64,000 nucleotides of DNA from Coriaria nepalensis (taxonomy: Eukaryota; Streptophyta; Magnoliopsida; Cucurbitales; Coriariaceae), in contig CP114482.1 of assembly GCA_027186245.1 (NCBI GenBank), positions 15,767,209 through 15,831,208 of the forward strand. The letters are read 5' to 3'. Positions 10,800 to 23,724 of this stretch are shown one piece after another. The position numbers were made by a program, and so were the translations under genes. Position 1 is the stretch's first letter; each line of letters opens with the position of its first letter. Under the pieces are notes generated by a model that saw only the letters and a list, made by a program, of their open reading frames with translations, was not told the origin of the DNA and ran no database searches.

Positions 10800-12496
10800 G
10801 CATAGTTGCCTTCAATTATTGAATTGAAAGTTCTGAACGAAAGTCGTGTTTGAAGTACGAAAAAATAGAATTCTTTCGAATTACTTTTAATTGATTTAAT
10901 GACTAGAGAAGACTCAATGACATGATTTTAAGGCTAAACAAACGCGTAATTGCCTTCAATAGATCAATTGCATGTTTTGCACAAAAGTCGTGTTTGAAAT
11001 GCGAAAATAGAATTCGTTTGAATTGATTTCGAATGATTTACTAACTAAAAGTGACTCAATGACATGATTTTAAGGCTATACAAATGCCTAGTTGCCTTCA
11101 AAAGATCAATTGCAAATTATGCACAAAAGTCGTGGTTCAGGTGCGATAAAATATTTCGTTTAAATTTCTTTGAAATGATTTAATTACTAGAACAGACTCG
11201 ATGACATGATTTCAAGGCTAAACAATGGATAATTTGCTTAAATACATCAATTGCAAGTTATGCACAAAAGTCTCGATTGAAGAGCGAAAATAGAATTTGT
11301 TCAAAATGCTTTCAAATGATTTGATGACTAGAAGAGACTCAATGACATGATTTTAAGGCTAAAAAGATGCATAGTTGCCTTCAATTATTGAATTGAAAGT
11401 TCTGAACGAAAGTCGTGTTTGAAGTGTGAAAAAATAGAATTCTTTCGAATTACTTTTAATTGATTTAATGACTAGAGAAGACTCAATGACATGATTTTAA
11501 GGCTAAACAAACGCATAATTGCCTTCAATAGATCAATTGCATGTTTTGCACAAAAGTCGTGTTTGAAATGCGAAAATAGAATTCGTTTGAATTGATTTCG
11601 AATGATTTACTGACTAAAAGTGACTCAATGACATGATTTTAAGGCTATACAAATGCCTAGTTGCCTTCAAAAGATCCATTGCAAATTATGTACAAAAGCC
11701 GTGGTTCAGGTGTGAAAAAAGATTTCGTTTAAATTTCTTTGAAATGATTTAATTACTAGAAGAGACTCGATGACATGATTTCAAGGCTAAACAATGGATA
11801 ATTTGCTTGAATAGATCAATTGCAAGTTATGCACAAAAGTCTCGTTTAAAGAGCGAAAATAGAATTTGATCGTAATGGTTTTAAATGATTTGATGAATAG
11901 AAGAGACTCAATGACATGATTTTAAGGCGAAAAAGATGCATAGTTGCCTTCAATTGTTGAATTGGAGGTTCTGAACGAAAGTCGTGTTTGAAGTACGAAA
12001 AAATATAATTCTTCCGAATTACTTTTAATTGATTTAATGACCAGAGAGGACTCAATGACATGATTTTAAGGCTAAACAAACGCATAATTGCCTTCAATAG
12101 ATCAATTGCATGTTTTGCAGAAAAGTCGTGTTTGAAATGCGAAAATAGAATTCTTTTCAATTGATTACGAATGATTTACTGACTAAAAGTGACTCAATGA
12201 CATGATTTTAAGGCTATACAAATGCCTAGTTGCCTTCAAAAGATCCATTGCAAATTATGCACGAAAGTATTGGTTTAAGTGCGAAAAAAGATTTCCTTCG
12301 TAATGCTTTAATTACTAAAAGAGACTCAATGACATGATTTCAAGGCTAAACAATGGATAATTTGCTAGAATACATCAATTGCAAGTTATGCACAAAAGTC
12401 TCGATTGAAGAGCGAAAATAGAATTTGTTCAAAATGCTTTCAAATGATTTGATGACTAGAAGAGACTCAATGACATGATTTTAAGGCTAAAAAGAT

Positions 12497-15400
12497 GCAT
12501 AGTTGCCTTCAATTATTGAATTGAAAGTTCTGAACGAAAGTCGTGTTTGAAGTACGAAAAAATAGAATTCTTTCGAATTACTTTTAATTGTTTTAGTGAC
12601 TAGAGAACACTCAATGACATGATTTTTAGGCTAAACAAACGCATAATTGCCTTCAATAGATCAATTGCATGTTTTGCGATAAAGTCGTGTTTGAAATGCG
12701 AAAATAGAATTCGTTTGAATTGATTTCGAATGATTTACTGACTAAAAGTGACTCAATGACATGATTTTAAGGCTATGCAAATGCCTAGTTGCCTTCAAAA
12801 GATCAATTGCAAATTATGCACAAAAGTCGTGGTTCAGGTGCGATAAAATATTTCGTTTAAATTTCTTTGAAATGATTTAATTACTAGAACAGACTCGATG
12901 ACATGATTTCAAGGCTAAACAATGGATAATTTGCTTAAATACATCAATTGCAAGTTATGCACAAAAGTCTCGATTGAAGAGCGAAAATAGAATTTGTTCA
13001 AAATGCTTTCAAACGATTTGATGACGAGAAGAGACTCAATGACATGATTTTAAGGCTAAAAAGATGCATAGTTGCCTTCAATTATTGAATTGAAAGTTCT
13101 GAACGAAAGTCGTGTTTGAAGTGCGAAAAAATAGAATTCTTTCGAATTACTTTTAATTGATTTAATGACTAGAGAGCACTCAATGACATGATTTCAAGGC
13201 TAAACAAATGCATAATTGCCTTCAATAGATCAATTTCATGTTTTGCACAAAGGTCGTGTTTGAGATGCGAAAATAGAATTCGTTTGAATTGATTTCGAAT
13301 GATTTACTGACTAAAAGTGACTCAATGTCATGATTTTAAGGCTATACAAATGCCTAGTTGCCTTCAAAAGATCCATTGCAAATTATGCACAAAAGCCGTG
13401 GTTCTGGTGCGAAAAAAGATTTCGTTTAAATTTCTTTGAAATGATTTAATTACTAGAAGAGACTCGATGACATGATTTCAAGGCTAAGCAATGGATAATT
13501 TGCTTGAATACATCAATTGCAAGTTATGCACAAAAGTCTCGATTGAAGTGCGAAAATAGAATTTGTTCAAAATGCTTTCAAATAATTTGATGACTAGAAG
13601 AGACTCAATGACATGATTTTAAGGCTCAAAAGATGCATAGTTGCCTTCAATTATTGAATTGAAAGTTCTGAACGAAAGTCGTGTTTGAAGTGCGAAAAAA
13701 TAGAATTCTTTCGAATTACTTTTAATTGATTTAATGACTAGAGAAGACTCAATGACATGATTTTAAGGCTAAACAAACGCATAATTGCCTTCAATAGATC
13801 AATTGCATGTTTTGCACAAAAGTCGTGTTTGAAATGCGAAAATAGAATTCGTTTGAATTGATTTCGAATGATTTACTAACTAAAAGTGACTCAATGACAT
13901 GATTTTAAGGCTATACAAATGCCTAGTTGCCTTCAAAAGATCAATTGCAAATTATGCACAAAAGTCGTGGTTCAGGTGCGATAAAATATTTCGTTTAAAT
14001 TTCTTTGAAATGATTTAATTACTAGAACAGACTCGATGACATGATTTCAAGGCTAAACAATGGATAATTTGCTTAAATACATCAATTGCAAGTTATGCAC
14101 AAAAGTCTCGATTGAAGAGCGAAAATAGAATTTGTTCAAAATGCTTTCAAATGATTTGATGACTAGAAGAGACTCAATGACATGATTTTAAGGCTAAAAA
14201 GATGCATAGTTGCCTTCAATTATTGAATTGAAAGTTCTGAACGAAAGTCGTGTTTGAAGTGTGAAAAAATAGAATTCTTTCGAATTACTTTTAATTGATT
14301 TAATGACTAGAGAAGACTCAATGACATGATTTTAAGGCTAAACAAACGCATAATTGCCTTCAATAGATCAATTGCATGTTTTGCACAAAAGTCGTGTTTG
14401 AAATGCGAAAATAGAATTCGTTTGAATTGATTTCGAATGATTTACTGACTAAAAGTGACTCAATGACATGATTTTAAGGCTATACAAATGCCTAGTTGCC
14501 TTCAAAAGATCCATTGCAAATTATGTACAAAAGCCGTGGTTCAGGTGCGAAAAAAGATTTCGTTTAAATTTCTTTGAAATGATTTAATTACTAGAAGAGA
14601 CTCGATGACATGATTTCAAGGCTAAACAATGGATAATTTGCTTGAATAGATCAATTGCAAGTTATGCACAAAAGTCTCGTTTAAAGAGCGAAAATAGAAT
14701 TTGATCGTAATGGTTTTAAATGATTTGATGAATAGAAGAGACTCAATGACATGATTTTAAGGCGAAAAAGATGCATAGTTGCCTTCAATTGTTGAATTGG
14801 AGGTTCTGAACGAAAGTCGTGTTTGAAGTACGAAAAAATATAATTCTTCCGAATTACTTTTAATTGATTTAATGACCAGAGAGGACTCAATGACATGATT
14901 TTAAGGCTAAACAAACGCATAATTGCCTTCAATAGATCAATTGCATGTTTTGCAGAAAAGTCGTGTTTGAAATGCGAAAATAGAATTCTTTTCAATTGAT
15001 TACGAATGATTTACTGACTAAAAGTGACTCAATGACATGATTTTAAGGCTATACAAATGCCTAGTTGCCTTCAAAAGATCCATTGCAAATTATGCACGAA
15101 AGTATTGGTTTAAGTGCGAAAAAAGATTTCCTTCGTAATGCTTTAATTACTAAAAGAGACTCAATGACATGATTTCAAGGCTAAACAATGGATAATTTGC
15201 TAGAATACATCAATTGCAAGTTATGCACAAAAGTCTCGATTGAAGAGCGAAAATAGAATTTGTTCAAAATGCTTTCAAATGATTTGATGACTAGAAGAGA
15301 CTCAATGACATGATTTTAAGGCTAAAAAGATGCATAGTTGCCTTCAATTATTGAATTGAAAGTTCTGAACGAAAGTCGTGTTTGAAGTACGAAAAAATAG

Positions 15401-17028
15401 AATTCTTTCGAATTACTTTTAATTGATTTAATGACTAGAGAAGACTCAATGACATGATTTTAAGGCTAAACAAACGCGTAATTGCCTTCAATAGATCAAT
15501 TGCATGTTTTGCACAAAAGTCGTGTTTGAAATGCGAAAATAGAATTCGTTTGAATTGATTTCGAATGATTTACTAACTAAAAGTGACTCAATGACATGAT
15601 TTTAAGGCTATACAAATGCCTAGTTGCCTTCAAAAGATCAATTGCAAATTATGCACAAAAGTCGTGGTTCAGGTGCGATAAAATATTTCGTTTAAATTTC
15701 TTTGAAATGATTTAATTACTAGAACAGACTCGATGACATGATTTCAAGGCTAAACAATGGATAATTTGCTTAAATACATCAATTGCAAGTTATGCACAAA
15801 AGTCTCGATTGAAGAGCGAAAATAGAATTTGTTCAAAATGCTTTCAAATGATTTGATGACTAGAAGAGACTCAATGACATGATTTTAAGGCTAAAAAGAT
15901 GCATAGTTGCCTTCAATTATTGAATTGAAAGTTCTGAACGAAAGTCGTGTTTGAAGTGTGAAAAAATAGAATTCTTTCGAATTACTTTGAATTGATTTAA
16001 TGACTAGAGAAGACTCAATGACATGATTTTAAGGCTAAACAAACGCATAATTGCCTTCAATAGATCAATTGCATGTTTTGCACAAAAGTCGTGTTTGAAA
16101 TGCGAAAATAGAATTCGTTTGAATTGATTTCGAATGATTTACTGACTAAAAGTGACTCAATGACATGATTTTAAGGCTATACAAATGCCTAGTTGCCTTC
16201 AAAAGATCCATTGCAAATTATGTACAAAAGCCGTGGTTCAGGTGCGAAAAAAGATTTCGTTTAAATTTCTTTGAAATGATTTAATTACTAGAAGAGACTC
16301 GATGACATGATTTCAAGGCTAAACAATGGATAATTTGCTTGAATAGATCAATTGCAAGTTATGCACAAAAGTCTCGTTTAAAGAGCGAAAATAGAATTTG
16401 ATCGTAATGGTTTTAAATGATTTGATGAATAGAAGAGACTCAATGACATGATTTTAAGGCGAAAAAGATGCATAGTTGCCTTCAATTGTTGAATTGGAGG
16501 TTCTGAACGAAAGTCGTGTTTGAAGTACGAAAAAATATAATTCTTCCGAATTACTTTTAATTGATTTAATGACCAGAGAGGACTCAATGACATGATTTTA
16601 AGGCTAAACAAACGCATAATTGCCTTCAATAGATCAATTGCATGTTTTGCAGAAAAGTCGTGTTTGAAATGCGAAAATAGAATTCTTTTCAATTGATTAC
16701 GAATGATTTACTGACTAAAAGTGACTCAATGACATGATTTTAAGGCTATACAAATGCCTAGTTGCCTTCAAAAGATCCATTGCAAATTATGCACGAAAGT
16801 ATTGGTTTAAGTGCGAAAAAAGATTTCCTTCGTAATGCTTTAATTACTAAAAGAGACTCAATGACATGATTTCAAGGCTAAACAATGGATAATTTGCTAG
16901 AATACATCAATTGCAAGTTATGCACAAAAGTCTCGATTGAAGAGCGAAAATAGAATTTGTTCAAAATGCTTTCAAATGATTTGATGACTAGAAGAGACTC
17001 AATGACATGATTTTAAGGCTAAAAAGAT
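12497..17028 (+). repeat. Eight-unit 4,532-bp tandem duplication, copy 2
   Basis: Second copy of 7965-12496. Units at 12497, 13066, 13635, 14204, 14773, 15332, 15901 and 16470 pair one to one with those of copy 1. Private changes include TACTTTGAATTG near 15985 and GGTTCAGGTGCG in C at 14533 and 16237, where copy 1 has a GTGTG form. The following unit at 17029 resembles 15332 and 10800 (AAACGCGTAATT) in A and B but then departs, marking the end of the duplicated block. Confidence 0.88.
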
Positions 17029-20000
17029 GCATAGTTGCCTTCAATTATTGAATTGAAAGTTCTGAACGAAAGTCGTGTTTGAAGTACGAAAAAATAGAAT
17101 TCTTTCGAATTACTTTTAATTGATTTAATGACTAGAGAAGACTCAATGACATGATTTTAAGGCTAAACAAACGCGTAATTGCCTTCAATAGATCAATTGC
17201 ATGTTTTGCACAAAAGTCGTGTTTGAAATGCGAAAATAGAATTCGTTTGAATTGATTTCGAATGATTTACTGACTAAAAGTAACTCAATGACATGATTTT
17301 AAGGCTATACAAATGCCTAGTTGCCTTCAAAAGATCCATTGCAAATTATGCACAAAAGACGTGGTTCAGGTGCGAAAAAAGATTCGTTTAAATTTCTTTG
17401 AAATGATTTAATTACTAGAAGAGACTCGATGACATGATTTCAAGGCTAAACAATGGATAATTTGCTTGAATAGATCAATTGCAAGTTATGCACAAAAGTC
17501 TCGATTGAAGAGCGAAAATAGAATTTGTCCAAAATGCTTTCAAACGATTTGATGACGAGAAGAGACTCAATGACATGATTTTAAGGCTAAAAAGATGCAT
17601 AGTAGCCTTCAATTATTGAATTGAAAGTTCTGAACGAAAGTCGTGTTTGAAGTGCGAAACAATAGAATTCTTTCGAATTACTTTTAATTGATTTAATGAC
17701 TAGAGAACACTCAATGACATGATTTTAAGGCTAAACAAACGCATAATTGCCTTCAATAGATCAATTGCATGTTTTGCACAAAAGTCGTGTTTGAAATGCG
17801 AAAATAGAATTCGTTTGAATTGATTTCGAATGATTTACTGACTAAAAGTGACTCAATGACATGATTTTAAGGCTATACAAATGCCTAGTTGCCTTCAAAA
17901 GATCCATTGCAAATTACGTACAAAAGCCGTGGTTCAGGTGCGACAAAAGATTTCATTTAAATTTCTTTGAAATGATTTAATTACTAGAAGAGACTCGATG
18001 ACATGATTTCAAGGCTAAACAATGGATAATTTGCTTGAATACCTCAATTGCAAGTTATGCACAAAAGTCTCGATTGAAGAGCGAAAATAGAATTTGTTCA
18101 AAATGCTTTCAAATGATTTGATGACTAGAATAGACTCAATGACATGATTTTAAGGCTAAAAAGATGCATAGTTGCCTTCAATTATTGAATTGAAAGTTCT
18201 GAACGAAAGTCGTGTTTGAAGTGTGAAAAAATAGAATTCTTTCGAATTACTTTTAATTGATTTAATGACTAGAGAGCACTCAATGACATGATTTCAAGGC
18301 TAAACAAATGCATAATTGCCTTCAATAGATCAATTTCATGTTTTGCACAAAGGTCGTGTTTGAGATGCGAAAATAGAATTCGTTTGAATTGATTTCGAAT
18401 GATTTACTGACTACAAGTGACTCAATGACATGATTTTAAGGCTATACAAATGCCTAGTTGCCTTCAAAAGATCCATTGCAAATTATGTACAAAAGCCGTG
18501 GTTCAGGTGTGAAAAAAGATTTCGTTTAAATTTCTTTGAAATGATTTAATTACTAGAAGAGACTCGATGACATGATTTCAAGGCTAAACAATGGATAATT
18601 TGCTTGAATAGATCAATTGCAAGTTATGCACAAAAGTCTCGTTTAAAGAGCGAAAATAGAATTTGTTCGTAATGGTTTTAAATGATTTGATGACTAGAAG
18701 AGACTCAATGACATGATTTTAAGGTGAAAAAGATGCATAGTTGCCTGTAATTGGTGAATTGCAAGTTCTGAACGAAAGTCGTGTTTGAAGTGCGAAAAAA
18801 TAGAATTCTTTCGAATTACTTTTAATTGATTTAATGACTAGAGAAGACTCAATGACATGATTTTAAAGCTAAACAAACCCATAATTGCCTTCAATAGATC
18901 AGTTGCATGTTTTGCACAAAAGTCGTGTTTGAAATGCAAAAATAGAATTCGTTTGAATTGATTTCGAATGATTTACTGACTAAAAGTGACTCAATGACAT
19001 GATTTTAAAGCTAAAAAGATGCATAGGTGCATTTAAAAGATCCATTGCAAATTATGCACGAAAGTATTGGTTCAAGTGTGAAAAAAGATTTCGTTTGAAT
19101 TTATTTGAAATGATTTAATTACTAAAAGAGACTCAATGACATGATTTCGAGGCTAAACAATGGATAATTTGCTTGAATAGATCAATTGCAAGTTATGCAC
19201 AAAAGTCTCGTTTAAAGAGCGAAAATAGAATTTGTTCGTAATGGTTTTAAATGATTTGATGACTAGAAGAGACTCAATGACAAGATTTTAAGGCGAAAAA
19301 GATGCATAGTTGCCTTTAATTGGTGAATTGCAAGTTCTGAACGAAAGTCGTGTTTGAAGTGCGAAAAAATAGAATTCTTTCGAATTACTTTTAATTGATT
19401 TAATGACTAGAGAAGAATCAATGACATGATTTTAAGGCAAAACAAACGCATAATTGCCTTCAATAGATCAATTGCATGTTTTGCACAAAAGTCGTGTTTA
19501 AAATGCGAAAATAGAATACGTTTGAATTGATTACGAATGATTTACTGACTAAAAGTGACTCAATGACATGATTTTAAGGCTATACAAATGCCTAGTTGCC
19601 TTCAAAAGATCGATTGCAAATTATGCACGAAAGTATTGGTTTAAGTGCGAAAAAAGATTTCCTTTGAATTTCTTTGAAATGATTTAATTACAAAAAGAGA
19701 CTCAATGACATGATTTCAAGGCTGAACAATGGATAATTTGCTTGAATACATCAATTGCAAGTTATGCACAAAAGTCTCGATTGAAGAGCGAATATAGAAT
19801 TTGTTCAAAACGCTTTCAAATGATTTGATGACTAGAAGAGACTCAATGACATGATTTTAAGGCTAAAAAGATGCATAGTTGCCTTCAATTTTTGAATTGA
19901 AAGTTCTGAATGAAACTCGTGTTTGAAGTGCGAAAAAATAGAATTCTTTCGAATTACTTTTAATTGATTTAATGACTAGAGAAGAGTCAATGACATGATT

Positions 20001-20585
20001 TTAAGGCTAAACAAACGCATAATTGCCTTCAATAGATCAATTGCATGTTTTGCACAAAAGTCGTGTTTCAAATGCGAAAATAGAATTCGATTGAATTGAT
20101 TTCGAATGATTTACTGACTAAAAGTGACTCAATGACATGATTTTAAGGCTATACAAATGCCTAGTTGCCTTCAAAAGATCCATTGCAAATTATGTACAAA
20201 AGCCGTGGTTCAGGTGTGAAAAAAGATTTCGTTTAAATTTCTTTGAAATGATTTAATTACTAGAAGAGACTCGATGACATGATTTCAAGGCCAAACAATG
20301 GATAATTTGCTTGAATAGATAAATTGCAAGTTATGCACAAAAGTCTCGTTTAAAGAGCGAAAATAGAATTTGTTTGTAATGGGATTAAAAGATTTGATGA
20401 CTAGAAGAGACTCAATGGCATGATTTTAAGGCGAAAATGATGCATAGTTGTCTTTAATTGGTGAATTGCAAGTTCTGAACGAAAGTCGTGTTTGAAGTGC
20501 GAAAAAATAGAATTCTTTCGAATTACTTTTATTTGATTTAATGACTAGAGAAGACTCAATGACATGATTTTAAGGCTAAACAAAC

Positions 20586-20703
20586 GCATAATTGCCTTCA
20601 ATAGATCAATTGCAAGTTTTGCACAAAAGTCGTGTTTGAATTGATTTCGAATGATTTACTGACTACAATTGACTCAATGACATGATTTTAAAGCTAAAAA
20701 GAT
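20586..20703 (+). repeat. B monomer with 24-bp deletion between direct repeats
   Basis: This B is 118 bp instead of 142. Ordinary B has two GTTTGAA motifs, at GTCGTGTTTGAAATG and at TTCGTTTGAATTG, starting 24 bp apart. Here only one remains (20634-20640), and the sequence runs directly from GTCGTGTTTGAA into TTGATTTCG. Loss of exactly one repeat plus the spacer is the signature of replication slippage or of annealing at microhomology. It occurs once in the window, so it is probably young. Confidence 0.9.
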
Positions 20704-20843
20704 GCGTAGTTGCATTTAAAAGATCCATTGCAAATATTGCACGAAAGTATTGGTTCAAGTGCGAAAAAAGATTTCGTTCGAATTTATTTGAAATGATTTA
20801 ATTACTAAAAGAGACTCAATGACATGATTTCAAGGCTAAACAA
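20704..20843 (+). repeat. C monomer with A-like opening (one of nine)
   Basis: The B-to-C boundary normally reads GGCTATACAAATGCCTAG. Here it reads AAGCTAAAAAGATGCGTAG, like the D-to-A boundary, and is followed by TTGCATTTAAAAGATCC, after which the monomer is ordinary C. Similar C copies start at 19021, 23867, 29874, 31581, 37837, 38975, 39544 and 40124. The patch is short and the rest of the unit keeps its type and phase, so gene conversion from an A boundary is a better fit than crossing over. C starting near 32149 keeps GCCTAG but has the GCATTTAAAAG part, which shows a shorter tract. Confidence 0.75.
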
Positions 20844-23688
20844 TGGATAATTTGCTTGAATAAATCAATTGCAAGTTATGCACAAAAGTCTCGATTGAAG
20901 AGCGAAAATAGAATTTGTTCAAAATGCTTTCAAATGATTTGATGACTAGAAGAGACTCAATGACATGATTTTAAGGCTAAAAAGATGCATAGTTGCCTTT
21001 AATTGGTGAATTGCAAGTTCTGAACGAAAGTCGTGTTTGAAGTGCGAAAAAATAGAATTCTTTCGAATTACTTTTAATTGATTTAATGACTAGAGAAGAC
21101 TCAATGACATGATTTTAAGGCAAAACAAACGCATAATTGCCTTCAATAGATCAATTGCATGTTTTGCACAAAAGTCGTGTTTGAAATGCGAAAATAGAAT
21201 TCGTTTGAATTGATTACGAATGATTTACTGACTAAAAGTGACTCAATGACATGATTTTAAGGCTATACAAATGCCTAGTTGCCTTCAAAAGATCGATTGC
21301 AAATTATGCACGAAAGTATTGGTTTAAGTGCGAAAAAAATTTCCTTTGAATTTCTTTGAAATGATTTAATTACAAAAAGAGACTCAATGACATGATTTCA
21401 AGGCTGAACAATGGATAATTTGCTTGAATACATCAATTGCAAGTTATGCACAAAAGTCTCGATTGAAGAGCGAAAATAGAATTTGTTCAAAATGCTTTCG
21501 AATGATTTGATGACTAGAAGAGACTCAATGACATGATTTTAAGGCTAAAAAGATGCATAGTTGCCTTCAATTATTGAATTGAAAGTTCTGAACGAAAGTC
21601 GTGTTTTAAGTGGGAAAAAATAGAATTCTTTCGAATTACTTTTAATTGATTTAATGACTAGAGAAGACTCAATGACGTGATTTTAAGGCTAAACAAACGC
21701 ATAATTGCCTTCAATAGATCAATTGCATGTTTTGCACAAAAGTCGTGTTTGAAATGCGAAAATAGAATTCGTTTCAATTGATTTCGAATGATTTACTGAC
21801 AAAAAGTGACTCAATGACATGATTTTAAGGCTATACAAATGCCTAGTTGCCTTCAAAAGATCCATTGCAAATTACGTACAAAAGCCGTGGTTCAGGTGCG
21901 AAAAAAGATTTCGTTTAAATTTCTTTGAAATGATTTAATTACTAGAAGAGACTCGATGACATGATTTCAAGGCTAAATCATGGATAATTTGCTTGAATAG
22001 ATCAATTGCAAGTTATGCAGAAAAGTCTCGATTTGAGAGCGAAAATAGAATTTGTTCAAAATGCTTTCAAATGTTTTGAGGACTAGAAGAGACTCAATGA
22101 CATGATTTTAAGGCTAAAAAGATGCATAGTTGCCTTCAATTTTTGAATTGAAAGTTCTGAACGAAAGTCGTGTTTGAAGTGCGAAAAAAGAGAATTCTTT
22201 CGAATTACTTTTAATTGATTTAATAACTAGAGAAGACTCAATGACATGATTTTAAGGCTAAACAAACGCATAATTGCCTTCAATAGATCAATTGCATGTT
22301 TTGCACAAAAGTCGTGTTTGAAATGCGAAAATAGAATTCGTTTGAATTGATTTCGAATGATTTACTGACTAAAAGTGACTCAATGACATGATTTTAAGGC
22401 TATACAAATGCCTAGTTGCCTTCAAAAGATCGATTGCAAATTATGTACAAAAGCCGTGGTTCAGGTGTGAAAAAAGATTTCGTTTAAATATCTTTGAAAT
22501 GATTTAATTACTAGAGGAGACTCAATGACATGATTTCAAGGCTAAACAATGGATAATTTGCTTGAATAGATCAATTGCAAGTTATGCACAAAAGTCTCGT
22601 TTAAAGAGCGAAAATAGAATTTGTTCGTAATGGTTTTAAATGATTTGATGACTAGAAGAGACTCAATGACATGATTTTAAGGCTAAAAAGATGCATAGTT
22701 GCCTTTAATTATTGAATTGAAAGTTCTGAACGAAATTCGTGTTTGAAGTGTGAAAAAATAGAATTCTTTCGAATTACTTTTAATTGATTTAATGACTAGA
22801 GAAGACTCAATGACATGATTTTAAGGCTAAACAAACGCATAATTGCCTTCAATAGATCTATTGCATGTTTTGCACAAAGGTCGTGTTTGAAATGCGAAAA
22901 TAGAATTCGTTTGAATTGATTACGAATGATTTACTGACTAAAAGTGACTCAATAACATGATTTTAAGGCTATACAAATGCCTAGTTGCCTTCAAAAGATC
23001 CATTGCAAATTATGTACAAAAGCCGTGGTTCAGGTGCGAAAAAAGATTTCGTTCGAATTTCTTTGAAATGATTTAATTACTAGAAGAGACTCGATGACAT
23101 GATTTCAAGGCTAAATAATGGATAATTTGCTTGAATAGATCAATTGCAAGTTATGCACAAAAGTCTCGATTGAAGAGCGAAAATAGAATTCGTTCAAAAT
23201 GCTTTCAAATGATTTGATGACTAGAAGAGACTCAATGACATGATTTTAAGGCTAAAAAGATGCATAGTTGCCTTCAATTTTTGAATTGAAAGTTCTGAAC
23301 GAAACTCGTGTTTGAAGTGCGAAAAAATAGAATTCTTTCGAATTACTTTTAATTGATTTAATGACTAGAGAAGAGTCAATGACATGATTTTAAGGCTAAA
23401 CAAACGCATAATTGCCTTCAATAGATCAATTGCATGTTTTGCACAAAAGTCGTGTTTCAAATGCGAAAATAGAATTCGATTGAATTGATTTCGAATGATT
23501 TACTGACTAAAAGTGACTCAATGACATGATTTTAAGGCTATACAAATGCCTAGTTGCCTTCAAAATATCCATTGCAAATTATGTACAAAAGCCGTGTTTC
23601 AAATGCGAAAAAAGATTTCGTTCGAATTTCTTTGAAATGATTTAATTACTAGAAGACACTCGATGACATGATTTCAATGCTAAACAAT

Positions 23689-23724
23689 GGATAATTTGCT
23701 TGAATAGATCAAGGCTAAACAAAC
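23689..23724 (+). repeat. Truncated D joined to the end of A (deletion junction 1)
   Basis: D starts at 23689 and breaks off after GAATAGATCAA; the sequence then continues with GGCTAAACAAACG, the end of an A monomer, and enters B at 23725. About 250 bp, the rest of D and most of A, are missing, so the interval between A starts is 886 bp instead of 1,138. Both parents share only AA, or TCAA if a C-type or C-converted box was the donor, at the join. The B that follows is intact. Confidence 0.88.

Larger units (their letters stand above)
7965..12496 (+). repeat. Eight-unit 4,532-bp tandem duplication, copy 1
   Basis: Units at 7965, 8534, 9103, 9672, 10241, 10800, 11369 and 11938 are repeated in the same order 4,532 bp later. 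Diagnostic features are CTATGCAAATGCC and GCGATAAAATATTTCG in C of the first unit, CAATGTCATG in the second, GGCTCAAAAGATG before the third, and the two 559-bp units with the shortened C. I saw only scattered point differences, such as CTTTCAAATTAC at 8610, AAATGAGAAAA at 9300 and GGTTAAGGTGTG at 10007. The true left edge lies just inside the first A monomer, where TTGTTG differs from TTATTG in the partner. Confidence 0.88.
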
